64,000 nucleotides of DNA from Rhodococcus sp. B50. GTDB taxonomy: Bacteria; Actinomycetota; Actinomycetes; Mycobacteriales; Mycobacteriaceae. Location of the stretch: the NCBI RefSeq assembly GCF_013602415.1, contig NZ_WPAG02000002.1, forward strand, positions 3,971,480 to 4,035,479, given 5' to 3'. Position numbers and translations under genes: made by a program. The notes below the pieces were generated by a model. It was not told the origin of the DNA. It saw only the letters and a list, made by a program, of their open reading frames with translations, and made no database searches. Within the stretch, counting starts at the first letter, position 1. Every line of letters starts with the position of its first letter. Positions 8,638 to 16,213 of the stretch are shown here, piece after piece.

Positions 8638-9824
8638 CGGTCCACCAACGCCGTCAGCAGGTCGACGAAGGTGATCCCCTTACGCGTGACACCGAATACC
8701 GACGCGCGCAACAGGGTCTGCTCGGCCCATGTGCGGTGCGGGCGGCGTTCGTTCATCTTGTTGCCGTATCCCGACGCCTGCACACCCCCGGTGTCGCGAT
8801 CGAGGATGTCGGTCGCATCGTGGTACTCCTCATGGGTGACGGCCGACAAAGCGTGCACTGCAGCGACATGAGACGGATGGATGACCGTTTTTCCCTGGAT
8901 TCCGTTCGCCCGGTCGAGGGCGATCTCGCGTAGCAGGCCGTCGAGATCGCGGCTGACGAGCTGCTGCCGGAACAATACCGCGTCCTGCTCCTCGAAGGGG
9001 GTTGCGCGCAGCATCGGACGGAACATGCGTTCGTGGTCGGCGAAATACTCCCAGACCGGACCCGTGATCACGAAACCCGTTCCGTCGGTTCGCCCCAGAT
9101 GGTTCACCACATCGGCGATCACGTCGACGACGACCCGCACGTCGTAGATCGTCAGGTCGCGGTCGCGCCGGATCCCGAAGGTGGCGCACATGTCCGTGGC
9201 TCCGATCCGGACCGCGAGCACGCGGTCGCGATGCTCGGCGAGGATGTGGGAGATCGCGCGTAGTTCGTCGTCGCGTGTCTCGCGGTGGACGACCTCGGCC
9301 GATTCGATGACGGGCATGGCGTAGAGGTGACGGTCGATCAGGGTCGACGCCGCAGCGACCGCCTCGAGGAAGGCGGGACCGGTGCGTGCGGTGAATTTCG
9401 GCACCACGAATCCGGTCAGCACGGTCTTGCCGGCGCCGAGCATGGACGCCACCCGCCCGATGCCGTCGGCGGTGCGGACACGGACGAACAACATCATCGT
9501 CGACGGTCCGTTCGCGGCGAGCGCATCGAGGGTCGCGACAGCGTTCTGCAGGCCCTGTTCGACTTCGTCGTCGGCGACGGCGTCCTCGAGGTCGAGCACC
9601 ATCGAGGTCACGCCCTCCGCGGCACGCCTCGTGATCGTCGCGACGAGATCACTGCGCGTCGCGGGCACATACAGTGTGGCGCCGAGGGCGGTCGCCAGAC
9701 GGTCGCGATTGTCGCTGTGCCCGAACGGTTCGGGACGGTGCAGGAACAATTCCTCCAACGTCGCGTCGTCGAGATGCCGAAAGTGCTGCATGGCGCGCAC
9801 TTCGGTAAGCGTGGCCCCCCTCAT
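8634..9824 (-). CDS. HpcH/HpaI-family (CitE-like) lyase of the Ter island
   Basis: A CitE-like TIM-barrel lyase of 396 residues. Characteristic segments are LYVPATRSDL (substrate/phosphate region), SMVLDLEDAVADDEV (acidic metal ligand region), VLAVRIGATDMCATFGIRRD (second barrel site) and QGKTVIHPSHV near the C-terminus. Family enzymes cleave or form C-C bonds next to a carboxylate, with Mg. The ATG at 9824 overlaps the upstream coiled-coil gene's TGA as ATGA; an internal ATG at 9791 is the alternative. Ter islands of actinobacteria regularly carry this gene next to the PRTase and HAD genes, suggesting it supplies or trims a carbon skeleton for the predicted product. The true substrate is unknown. 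Confidence 0.85.
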   Translation of the reverse strand: MRGATLTEVRAMQHFRHLDDATLEELFLHRPEPFGHSDNRDRLATALGATLYVPATRSDLVATITRRAAEGVTSMVLDLEDAVADDEVEQGLQNAVATLDALAANGPSTMMLFVRVRTADGIGRVASMLGAGKTVLTGFVVPKFTARTGPAFLEAVAAASTLIDRHLYAMPVIESAEVVHRETRDDELRAISHILAEHRDRVLAVRIGATDMCATFGIRRDRDLTIYDVRVVVDVIADVVNHLGRTDGTGFVITGPVWEYFADHERMFRPMLRATPFEEQDAVLFRQQLVSRDLDGLLREIALDRANGIQGKTVIHPSHVAAVHALSAVTHEEYHDATDILDRDTGGVQASGYGNKMNERRPHRTWAEQTLLRASVFGVTRKGITFVDLLTALVDR

Positions 9825-11128
9825 GCGTTCTCGGTCCGTCCTCTCATTCGATCGACCACTCCTGCGATGAAGGTCGACACCGCATCCAAATCTCTGACGT
9901 AGGCCCAGTAGTCGGGGTGCACACCGGTGAGTGCGTCGACGGCCCTGTCGATCCGGCTCAACTGCGAGTCGAGAACGGAACCCCATTCTGCGGTCAGGCC
10001 GCGCTGCACGGCCAGGTGTTGTGCGTCACGGAGGCGGAAACGTACCTCGTCGACCTTGGCACCCGGATTCTGCCGGACTGATCGCAGGGTCGCGAGTCGT
10101 GAGGTCACGGCGTCGACGAGTCCTTCGGCGCGGGACAGTTCGGCGCGGATCGCCGCGACCAGCTCGAGCGCGTCCTCGGGCCTGCCCTCCTTCGCTGCCG
10201 CGCGAGCCTGCGTGAGCTGGTCTTCCGCGCGAGTGAGAAGCTCTCTCGCCCGTGTCTCGTTGCCGGACAGATCCGCGGAACTGGCAGCGTTGAACTCCCT
10301 GAGCAGCGCGGAGAAGGCGGGTGCGAGACCCTCGGCTCGTGTCCGGACCGCTCCGAGCCGGGTGGTGACCGAGGCGAGTGTGCGCGCGGCCTCGTCGCGG
10401 CGCCCCGGAGCCTGCGCGAGCGCGGTGCGGAGGCTCGTCGTCGCTTCTTCGACCCGAAGGGCGGCCGTGCGGGTCGCGCCCACCCCATGCGCCGCATCGA
10501 GACTGTTCAGCGCTTTTTCGAGTGCTTCGGTGGCCGTGCGCACCGATGGAAAGTTCGCAAAAGCAATGAAATCCGGCTGCTGTGTCATACCGAGAACGCC
10601 CTGCGCTTCGGTACGCATCCGGTGCGCGAGCTCGGGCACGGTGTTCGCCACGGCCGTCATGCGCTCGAGGTGACCCTGGTTGTTTCCGAAGAATTCATCA
10701 AGTGTTCGTGTTGCGTCGGAAATCTGGCGCAACGCCTGCTCGTAGGCCGGGGCAGGCGCGAGCGGTTGATCCGGATCCGTCACTGCCAGCTGAAGATACG
10801 TCTCCCCGGCGCGGTAACACGCCTGCCGGATCGGATCCCACTCGCGGAGCAGGTGCCGTTCGGGTTCGAACTCGTAGGAGGCGGCGACACCGGCCTCGAT
10901 GACGGACTGGCGCTTGTCCATGTCGAGGAATGCCGCGACCATCGCATCGTGTGCACGACGAGCCGCGGGATCTTCCGTATCTTCCCCGCCGAACAGGCGG
11001 CGCGTCCATCGGCTCGCCACAGAACCGAATGGTACTGGGCGCACGTCCGCAGGGCCGACGCGTTGCCTTTCCGCCGGTCGGAGCCGTGGTCCGTGCAGAT
11101 CACGGAAGCGCTGCGCGGGACCGGGCAT
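9821..11128 (-). CDS. Alpha-helical coiled-coil protein, first gene of the leftward Ter operon
   Basis: This protein of about 435 residues is almost entirely helical, with heptad-like Ala/Leu/Glu/Arg stretches from about residue 170 to 360 and no signal peptide, membrane span or known catalytic motif. It resembles uncharacterised proteins found in Ter operons of Streptomyces and Rhodococcus; conserved early segments are RRAHDAMVAAFLDMDKRQSV and LLREWDPIRQACYRAGE. The start is uncertain. I give the ATG at 11128; GTG codons at 11044 and 11020 would begin closer to the conserved region, and a TTG at 11158 would lengthen it, none with a convincing ribosome site. It may act as a structural partner or scaffold for the TerD proteins (inference). 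It is divergent from the terD gene at 11236. Confidence 0.65.
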   Translation of the reverse strand: MPGPAQRFRDLHGPRLRPAERQRVGPADVRPVPFGSVASRWTRRLFGGEDTEDPAARRAHDAMVAAFLDMDKRQSVIEAGVAASYEFEPERHLLREWDPIRQACYRAGETYLQLAVTDPDQPLAPAPAYEQALRQISDATRTLDEFFGNNQGHLERMTAVANTVPELAHRMRTEAQGVLGMTQQPDFIAFANFPSVRTATEALEKALNSLDAAHGVGATRTAALRVEEATTSLRTALAQAPGRRDEAARTLASVTTRLGAVRTRAEGLAPAFSALLREFNAASSADLSGNETRARELLTRAEDQLTQARAAAKEGRPEDALELVAAIRAELSRAEGLVDAVTSRLATLRSVRQNPGAKVDEVRFRLRDAQHLAVQRGLTAEWGSVLDSQLSRIDRAVDALTGVHPDYWAYVRDLDAVSTFIAGVVDRMRGRTENA

Positions 11129-11235
11129 AGTGGATATGGGCGTACCCCACGCCAACAACTAGTGTGGGGAGAAACGCACACCGGGCGTGCCCTACACCGG
11201 TACGTCGACCGTTGGAACGATCGAAAGGACCCCGC

Positions 11236-11811
11236 ATGGGTGTCAGCTTGACCAAGGGCGGAAACGTCTCCCTGACCAAGGAAGCTCCGAACCTGACGGC
11301 AGTGTCCGTCGGCCTGGGCTGGGACGTTCGCAGCACCACCGGCACCGACTTCGACCTCGATGCCAGCGCCATCGCGACCGGGGCGGACAAGAAGGTCGTG
11401 TCCGACCAGCACTTCATCTTCTTCAACAACCTCAAGTCGCCCGACGGCGCGATCGAGCACGCCGGCGACAACCGCACCGGCGAGGGCGAGGGCGACGACG
11501 AGGTCATCAACGTCGATCTCGCCGCCACGCCGGCGAACATCGAGAGCATCTTCTTCCCGGTCTCGATCTACGATGCCGACTCGCGCAGCCAGTCGTTCGG
11601 CCAGGTCCGCAACGCGTACATCCGCGTCGTCGACCGTGCGAACGGTAACGAACTCGCTCGTTACGACCTGTCCGAGGACGCGTCGACCGAGACCGCGATG
11701 GTGTTCGGCGAGCTGTACCGCAACGGTGCGGAGTGGAAGTTCCGCGCCATCGGCCAGGGCTACGCGTCCGGTCTGGCGGGCATCGCTCGCGACTACGGCG
11801 TCAACGTCTAG
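11236..11811 (+). CDS. terD: TerD-family calcium-binding stress protein
   Basis: A canonical single-domain TerD of 191 residues, the usual length. The start ATG at 11236 is preceded by AAAGGA with good spacing; in-frame upstream codons are not needed. All hallmark motifs are present: MGVSLTKGGNVSLTKEAP at the N-terminus, VGLGWDV, DFDLDASA, HFIFFNN, the double acidic site GDNRTGEGEGDDE, SIYDADSRSQSFGQVRNAYIR and WKFRAIGQGYASGL. The acidic clusters form two Ca2+ sites in solved TerD structures. It is the first gene of the rightward half of the island, divergent from the enzyme operon, and is followed by a hairpin before the TerC-like gene. Probable role: Ca-dependent sensing or assembly at the membrane during oxyanion, oxidative or envelope stress. 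Confidence 0.93.
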   Translation: MGVSLTKGGNVSLTKEAPNLTAVSVGLGWDVRSTTGTDFDLDASAIATGADKKVVSDQHFIFFNNLKSPDGAIEHAGDNRTGEGEGDDEVINVDLAATPANIESIFFPVSIYDADSRSQSFGQVRNAYIRVVDRANGNELARYDLSEDASTETAMVFGELYRNGAEWKFRAIGQGYASGLAGIARDYGVNV

Positions 11812-11820
11812 TTCGTAGTC

Positions 11821-11866
11821 CGCCGGATCCGGCTTCGGTCGCCTCGTACCGCAGCCGGACCCGGCG
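11821..11866 (+). terminator. Hairpin after terD, possible terminator or attenuator
   Basis: Fourteen-base arms at 11821-11834 and 11853-11866 pair with a single mismatch around an 18-base loop. No T-run follows, which is common for GC-rich actinobacterial terminators. It begins ten bases after the terD stop, so it may lower read-through from the strongly expressed terD into the downstream membrane-protein gene. Confidence 0.5.
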
Positions 11867-11951
11867 CTCCGGGTCACCCCGATGGTGTGCAACCGACATC
11901 TGCAGTAACCACCCTGCAATGCCCTGATTCCTACGAGAAAGGCCACGCTTC

Positions 11952-13058
11952 GTGGTTCTGCGAATATTCGGTGCCTCCTTTGCGGTCACCGTCGTCTCTC
12001 TGGTGGTCGCCTTCCTCTACGGCGGCCCCGAAGCTCTGTTCCTCTGCGTGATCCTCGGCATCCTCGAGGTGTCGCTGTCGTTCGACAACGCAGTCATCAA
12101 CGCCACCGTGCTGCGGCGGATGAGCGAGTTCTGGCAGAAGATCTTCCTCACCATCGGCATCCTCATCGCCGTCTTCGGTATGCGTCTGATCTTCCCCCTC
12201 GCGATCGTGTGGGTGGCGTCCGGACTCGGACCGATCGAGGCGTTGAATCTCGCGCTCAATCCGCCGGCCGACGGAGCCGCCTACTTCCCGGACGGCAGCC
12301 CCAGCTACGAGACCCTGATCACCGACGCGCATCCGCAGATCGCAGCGTTCGGCGGCATGTTCCTGCTGATGCTGTTCCTGCACTTCATCCTCGAAGACCG
12401 CGACATCAAGTGGCTCGAATGGCTCGAGCGGCCCCTCGCGAAGGCCGGCAAGCTCGAGCAACTCGAGGTTGTCATCGCGACGGTGCTCCTGCTGATCACC
12501 GCCACCGTGATCGCTCCCGACGACAAGGTCTCGACCGTCATGATCGCCGGCGCACTCGGCATGATCACCTACATCGCGGTCAACGGACTCGGCGAGATGT
12601 TCCACATCCCCGAGGAAGGCGAAGAGTCCAGCGGCGGCCCGAGCGGCCTCGCCAAGGCCACCGGTAAGGCCGGCTTCTTCCTGTTCCTCTACCTCGAGGT
12701 GCTCGACGCATCGTTCTCGTTCGACGGTGTCATCGGCGCCTTCGCCATCACGTCCGACCCGATCATCATCGCCCTGGGCCTCGGCTTCATCGGCGCGATG
12801 TTCGTCCGTTCGATCACCATCTTCCTGGTGCGCAAGGGCACGCTGTCCGATTACGTGTACCTCGAGCACGGTGCTCACTGGGCCATCGGTGCGCTGGCGC
12901 TGATCCTGCTGTACTCCATCGGTACGCACGTGCCGGAGGTCATCACCGGCCTGGTCGGAGTCGCCCTGATCGGTGCAGCGTTCGCCTCGAGCATCTACCG
13001 CAACCGCAAGATCGCGGCGAGGGAAGGTGCGGATGCTGTGAAGACCAGCATCCCCTGA
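11952..13058 (+). CDS. TerC-like DUF475 integral membrane protein
   Basis: A polytopic membrane protein of 368 residues with about eight or nine predicted spans. The intramembrane motifs EVSLSFDNAVINATVL (about 35-50) and EVLDASFSFDGVIGAFAI (about 250-267) are the paired acidic signatures of the TerC/DUF475 superfamily, thought to coordinate metal ions such as Mn. Two His/Glu-rich loops (FLHFILEDRDIKWLEW, EMFHIPEEGEE) face the aqueous side. The GTG start at 11952 has GAAAGG upstream. In Ter systems TerC-type proteins form the membrane partner of TerD, and relatives export manganese during metalation of secreted proteins. Placed between terD and the TerA-like gene, it is the likely membrane anchor of this island. 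Transport specificity is not proven by sequence. Confidence 0.85.
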   Translation: MVLRIFGASFAVTVVSLVVAFLYGGPEALFLCVILGILEVSLSFDNAVINATVLRRMSEFWQKIFLTIGILIAVFGMRLIFPLAIVWVASGLGPIEALNLALNPPADGAAYFPDGSPSYETLITDAHPQIAAFGGMFLLMLFLHFILEDRDIKWLEWLERPLAKAGKLEQLEVVIATVLLLITATVIAPDDKVSTVMIAGALGMITYIAVNGLGEMFHIPEEGEESSGGPSGLAKATGKAGFFLFLYLEVLDASFSFDGVIGAFAITSDPIIIALGLGFIGAMFVRSITIFLVRKGTLSDYVYLEHGAHWAIGALALILLYSIGTHVPEVITGLVGVALIGAAFASSIYRNRKIAAREGADAVKTSIP

Positions 13059-13086
13059 TCCTCGACAGTTCGAATCACATGCAGAT

Positions 13087-13133
13087 GGGAGCCCTCGATC
13101 CGACAGCTCGGATCGGGGGCTCCCATCGCTTTT
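13087..13133 (+). terminator. Strong intrinsic terminator between the TerC-like and TerA-like genes
   Basis: A 17-base stem (13087-13103 with 13108-13124, one G-T pair) closes a four-base CAGC loop and is followed by ATCGCTTTT. This is a near-classic Rho-independent terminator. It lies between the stop of the DUF475 gene (13058) and the start of the next gene (13181), so that gene probably has its own promoter in the last 50 bases or depends on read-through. Confidence 0.85.
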
Positions 13134-13180
13134 CCGTATCACGTGCGCATTCGCGCAGCTACTTCGACGAAAGGCTCGAC

Positions 13181-13840
13181 ATGGCCATCGACTACAACAA
13201 GAAGCCCGAGCAGAATGCCGGCGGCATCAACCTGAGCAAGATCAACCTCACCAAGGAATCGCCCACCGTCAGCCTCTCCAAGGCCGGATCGGGCCAAGGT
13301 GTGACGCGGGTGAACCTCAACTGGTCGCGCGGTGAGCAGAAGAAGGGCTTCCTCGCCAAGCTCACCGGCGCGAGCGGTGGTGTGGACCTCGATCTCGGTT
13401 GCCTCTTCGAACTCGCCGACGGTTCCAAGGGCGTCATCCAAGCCCTCGGCAACAGCTTCGGCGCGCTGAACACCCCGCCCTACATCCACCTCGACGGCGA
13501 CGATCGCACGGGTTCGAGCACCGGTGGCGAGAACATGTCCGTCAACCTCGAACGTCCCGAACTGTTCAAGCGCGTGCTGATCTTCGCGATGATCTACGAG
13601 GGTGCCCCGAACTGGGCGGCCGTGGACGGCGTCGTCACCCTGACCCCGCCGTCCGGCCCGCAGATCGAGGTGCGCCTGGACTCGCCGAACAACGGCGCGC
13701 GGATCTGCGCGATCGCGATGCTGCAGAGCGACGGACAGGGCATCACCGTCGAGCGCCTCGTGCAGTACATCGACGGCAGCCAGTCCGATCTCGACCGCGC
13801 GTTCGGGTGGGGCATGCAATGGCAGGCGGGGCGTAAGTAG
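13181..13840 (+). CDS. TerA-like TerD-superfamily protein
   Basis: This 219-residue protein starts at ATG 13181, with GAAAGG ideally spaced in front. It opens with the INLSKINLTKESPTVSLSK pattern, then NLNWSRG, a GVDLDLGCLFEL strand corresponding to TerD DLDAS, and the site HLDGDDRTGSSTGGENM in place of the TerD double acidic loop; later FAMIYEGAPNW and the C-terminal AFGWGMQWQAGRK. These features match the TerD-like half of TerA (tellurium resistance protein). The acidic second Ca motif of TerD is reduced, so metal binding may differ. It follows a strong terminator and is the rightmost member of the Ter island. Confidence 0.8.
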   Translation: MAIDYNKKPEQNAGGINLSKINLTKESPTVSLSKAGSGQGVTRVNLNWSRGEQKKGFLAKLTGASGGVDLDLGCLFELADGSKGVIQALGNSFGALNTPPYIHLDGDDRTGSSTGGENMSVNLERPELFKRVLIFAMIYEGAPNWAAVDGVVTLTPPSGPQIEVRLDSPNNGARICAIAMLQSDGQGITVERLVQYIDGSQSDLDRAFGWGMQWQAGRK

Positions 13841-13881
13841 CTCTGTCTTGGACGTCGCCCCGGTCGACATGATCGGCACGG

Positions 13882-13913
13882 GAGATCCCGTCGGCGCGTG
13901 CCGGCGGGATCTC
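13882..13913 (+). terminator. Hairpin after the TerA-like gene
   Basis: GAGATCCCGTCGGC (13882-13895) pairs with GCCGGCGGGATCTC (13900-13913) around a GCGT loop, with one G-T pair. There is no T-run. Located about 40 bases after the TerA-like stop and about 100 bases before the end of a gene converging from the right, it can serve as the terminator for this end of the Ter island. Confidence 0.6.
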
Positions 13914-14013
13914 GGTGGTTCCGACCCTGCTCAGCGGGCTCGGCACCACCGAAGTGTGTGTCACTCCTACGGGGCGAGCCGTCGGCTGTCGAACTCCTGA
14001 CCGCCGGAGGGAA

Positions 14014-14442
14014 TCAGCTTCGGTGGAGAGCGAGGACCGGAATAGTGCGCACTCCGCGGGTCTTTTCCTCGTACTCGGCGAAACCGGGGTAACGACGGGC
14101 CTGCTCGGCATAGATGCGGTCGCGTTCGGCGCCGGTAATCTCCTCCACGGTGACCGTGAGGGTCTCGGTGCCGATCTCGACCTCCGCTCGGCCGGCCGTG
14201 GTGAGGTTGTAGTACCAGGCCGGATGGGAGGGTGCGCCCCCTTTGCTCGCGAAGACGTACATGATCGCAGCATCCTCCGGGTCCGGCAGATACAGCGTCG
14301 GAGTCACCGTCTCGCGACCGCTCTTGCGGCCACGATGGTGAACGAGCATCATCGGTGCTCCCTCGAAGCTGCCGCCGACACGGCCTCCGTTGGCTCTGAA
14401 TTCGGCGATCACCTGCGCGTTCCAGTCGTCGGACGTACTCAT
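14014..14442 (-). CDS. Nitroreductase/quinone reductase family protein (deazaflavin F420-type, DUF385)
   Basis: A 142-residue split-barrel protein of the Ddn-like family. Diagnostic segments are MMLVHHRGRKSGRETVTPTLYL (about 31-52), containing the conserved GRKSG phosphate-binding turn, FASKGGAPSHPAWYYNL (about 64-80), and AERDRIYAEQARRYPGFAEYEEKT near the C-terminus. Mycobacterial relatives use reduced cofactor F420 to reduce quinones or nitro compounds at the membrane. The ATG at 14442 is supported by family length. It is a single-gene unit convergent with the Ter island. Its natural substrate cannot be inferred. Confidence 0.85.
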   Translation of the reverse strand: MSTSDDWNAQVIAEFRANGGRVGGSFEGAPMMLVHHRGRKSGRETVTPTLYLPDPEDAAIMYVFASKGGAPSHPAWYYNLTTAGRAEVEIGTETLTVTVEEITGAERDRIYAEQARRYPGFAEYEEKTRGVRTIPVLALHRS

Positions 14443-14529
14443 GGGGCGAATCCTCCTGACTACTGCGGGCGGCTTGGACTCATCGGTTCTTCCTCACACA
14501 TCGTGTCGGGTCCACAGTTCGACCGGCGC

Positions 14530-16101
14530 TCACGAGGTCGACGTCGACGCCTCCGTCCCACCCGGCGTCGTCACCGCCTCCACCGTCATCAGCCGCGTGA
14601 TCTCCTCCCCATCCGCCTGTGACGGCAATCCCCAGCCGTCCCGGTAGCCGTACAGCTCGCGCAGGGTGATCGCGTGCCGGTTGCCGTCGGCGATCTCGAT
14701 GTCGTCGACGGTGATCAGGCCGGGATGCGCCACACCCGTCGCCTGCGCGATCTTGAACACGTCGCGGCGTAGGGCTTCGATGTAGTCGGCGACGCGGTCG
14801 GCCTTGGACGGGACGTCGAGTCCTCGGGTGAGCCAGCGGTTCTGTGTGGCGACTCCGGTAGGGCAGCGGTCGGTGTGGCATTTCTGTGCCTGGATGCATC
14901 CGATGGAGAACATCGGTTCGCGGGCGACGTTGACCATGTCGCAGCCGAGTGCCATTGCGACCACCGCATTGTCGGGTAGGCCGAGTTTTCCGGCGCCGAT
15001 GAAGGTGACGTCGTCGGTCAGACCGGCCTCGGCGAACGTCGCGTAGACCCGCGCGAAGCCGCTGCGGAACGGCAGTGAGACAGCGTCGGCGAACACCAAA
15101 GGTGCTGCGCCGGTGCCGCCTTCGCCCCCGTCGATCGTGACGAAGTCGACGCCGCGGTCGGTCTCGCTCATCTGCCGTGTGAGTTCGTCCCAGAAGGTCG
15201 TATCGCCCACGGCGGACTTGACCCCCACGGGAAGTCCCGTCTCGGCCGCGAGCATTTCGACCCAATCGAGCAGGCCGTCGATGTCGTGGAACTCCGTGTG
15301 GCGCGATGGGCTCACGCAGTCCTTCCCGATGGGGATGCCCCGGACTTCGGCAATCTCCGGGGTGACCTTCGCGGCAGGGAGCAAGCCACCGAGCCCCGGC
15401 TTGGCACCTTGACTGAGTTTGATCTCCAGGGCACGCACGGGCGCCGACTCGACGACCCGCTTCAATCGTGCGAGGTCGAAGTTTCCGTCCTCGTCGCGGC
15501 AGCCGAAATAGCCGGTGCCGATCTGGAAGATCAACTCCCCGCCGTTGCGGTGGTACTTCGTCAGACCACCTTCGCCCGTATTCTGCAGACAACCGGCCGC
15601 CCGGGCACCCCGGTTGAGTGCTTCCACAGCGGCGCCCGACAGTGAACCGAAGCTCATCGCCGAGATGTTGACGAACGACTCGGGACGGAAGGCGCGGGCA
15701 CGTCCCCGGGCAGCGCCGAGCACCTTCGCGGACGGGATCGACACTTTCTCACCCCCGTGAGGGGCACTCGACGGCGGCAGGTCCGAGAACGTGCGGTGCT
15801 TGATGATCGTGTATCCGTCGGTGTACTCGATGTCGTTGTCGCTACCGAAACCGAAGGTGTTGGTGACGTTCTTCGACGAGGCGTATATCCATCTGCGCTG
15901 GTCGCGGTTGAACGGCCGCTCCTCGTCGTTGTTCGTCGTGATGTACTGCCGCAGTTCGGGTCCCAGCGACTCCAACAGATAGCGCCCGTGCCCGAGAATC
16001 GGGAAGTTGCGTAGCAGCGAATGTCGCTTCTGCACAAGATCGTAGGCGCCGACAGCGGCCGCCGCAGCGGCCGGGATTCCGAGCGTTTTCGACCATCCCA
16101 T
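14530..16101 (-). CDS. FMN-binding glutamate-synthase-domain protein (GltB2-like)
   Basis: About 523 residues with one hydrophobic N-terminal segment (IPAAAAAAVGAYDLV). The rest matches the FMN-binding domain of glutamate synthase: NISAMSFGSLSGAAVEALNRG, CLQNTGEGGLTKYH, EIKLSQGAKPGLGG, DFVTIDGGEGGTGAAP, and the Cys cluster CIQAQKCHTDRCPTGVATQ that binds a 3Fe-4S centre in GltB. The amidotransferase domain of full glutamate synthase is absent, so this is the stand-alone type of uncertain reaction. I chose the ATG at 16101, since homologues begin near MGW and the longer form would need a TTG at 16188 with no ribosome site. It is divergent from the molybdoenzyme gene at 16214, leaving about 110 bases for both promoters. 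Confidence 0.82.
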   Translation of the reverse strand: MGWSKTLGIPAAAAAAVGAYDLVQKRHSLLRNFPILGHGRYLLESLGPELRQYITTNNDEERPFNRDQRRWIYASSKNVTNTFGFGSDNDIEYTDGYTIIKHRTFSDLPPSSAPHGGEKVSIPSAKVLGAARGRARAFRPESFVNISAMSFGSLSGAAVEALNRGARAAGCLQNTGEGGLTKYHRNGGELIFQIGTGYFGCRDEDGNFDLARLKRVVESAPVRALEIKLSQGAKPGLGGLLPAAKVTPEIAEVRGIPIGKDCVSPSRHTEFHDIDGLLDWVEMLAAETGLPVGVKSAVGDTTFWDELTRQMSETDRGVDFVTIDGGEGGTGAAPLVFADAVSLPFRSGFARVYATFAEAGLTDDVTFIGAGKLGLPDNAVVAMALGCDMVNVAREPMFSIGCIQAQKCHTDRCPTGVATQNRWLTRGLDVPSKADRVADYIEALRRDVFKIAQATGVAHPGLITVDDIEIADGNRHAITLRELYGYRDGWGLPSQADGEEITRLMTVEAVTTPGGTEASTSTS

Positions 16102-16213
16102 CTCCCGAGAGTACGTCCGGACGATGCTGGTCCGGGCGTAATCGCCGACCCGTTTCGGCAGGCGGAGGGCCGGGGTATTCCTCGGCAAACCGTGCGTGGC
16201 GAGAGGTGATCGA

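Noticed and set aside
11145..11169. CCCCAC...GTGGGG inverted repeat in the divergent Ter promoter gap
   Set aside because: Arms of only six GC-rich bases with a 13-base spacer occur easily by chance here; no second copy was seen, so it was not listed as an operator.
11931..13142. 403-codon open frame antisense to the DUF475 membrane protein gene
   Set aside because: The product is a charged, low-complexity translation typical of reverse frames, while the plus-strand frame has clear TerC-like motifs and membrane spans.
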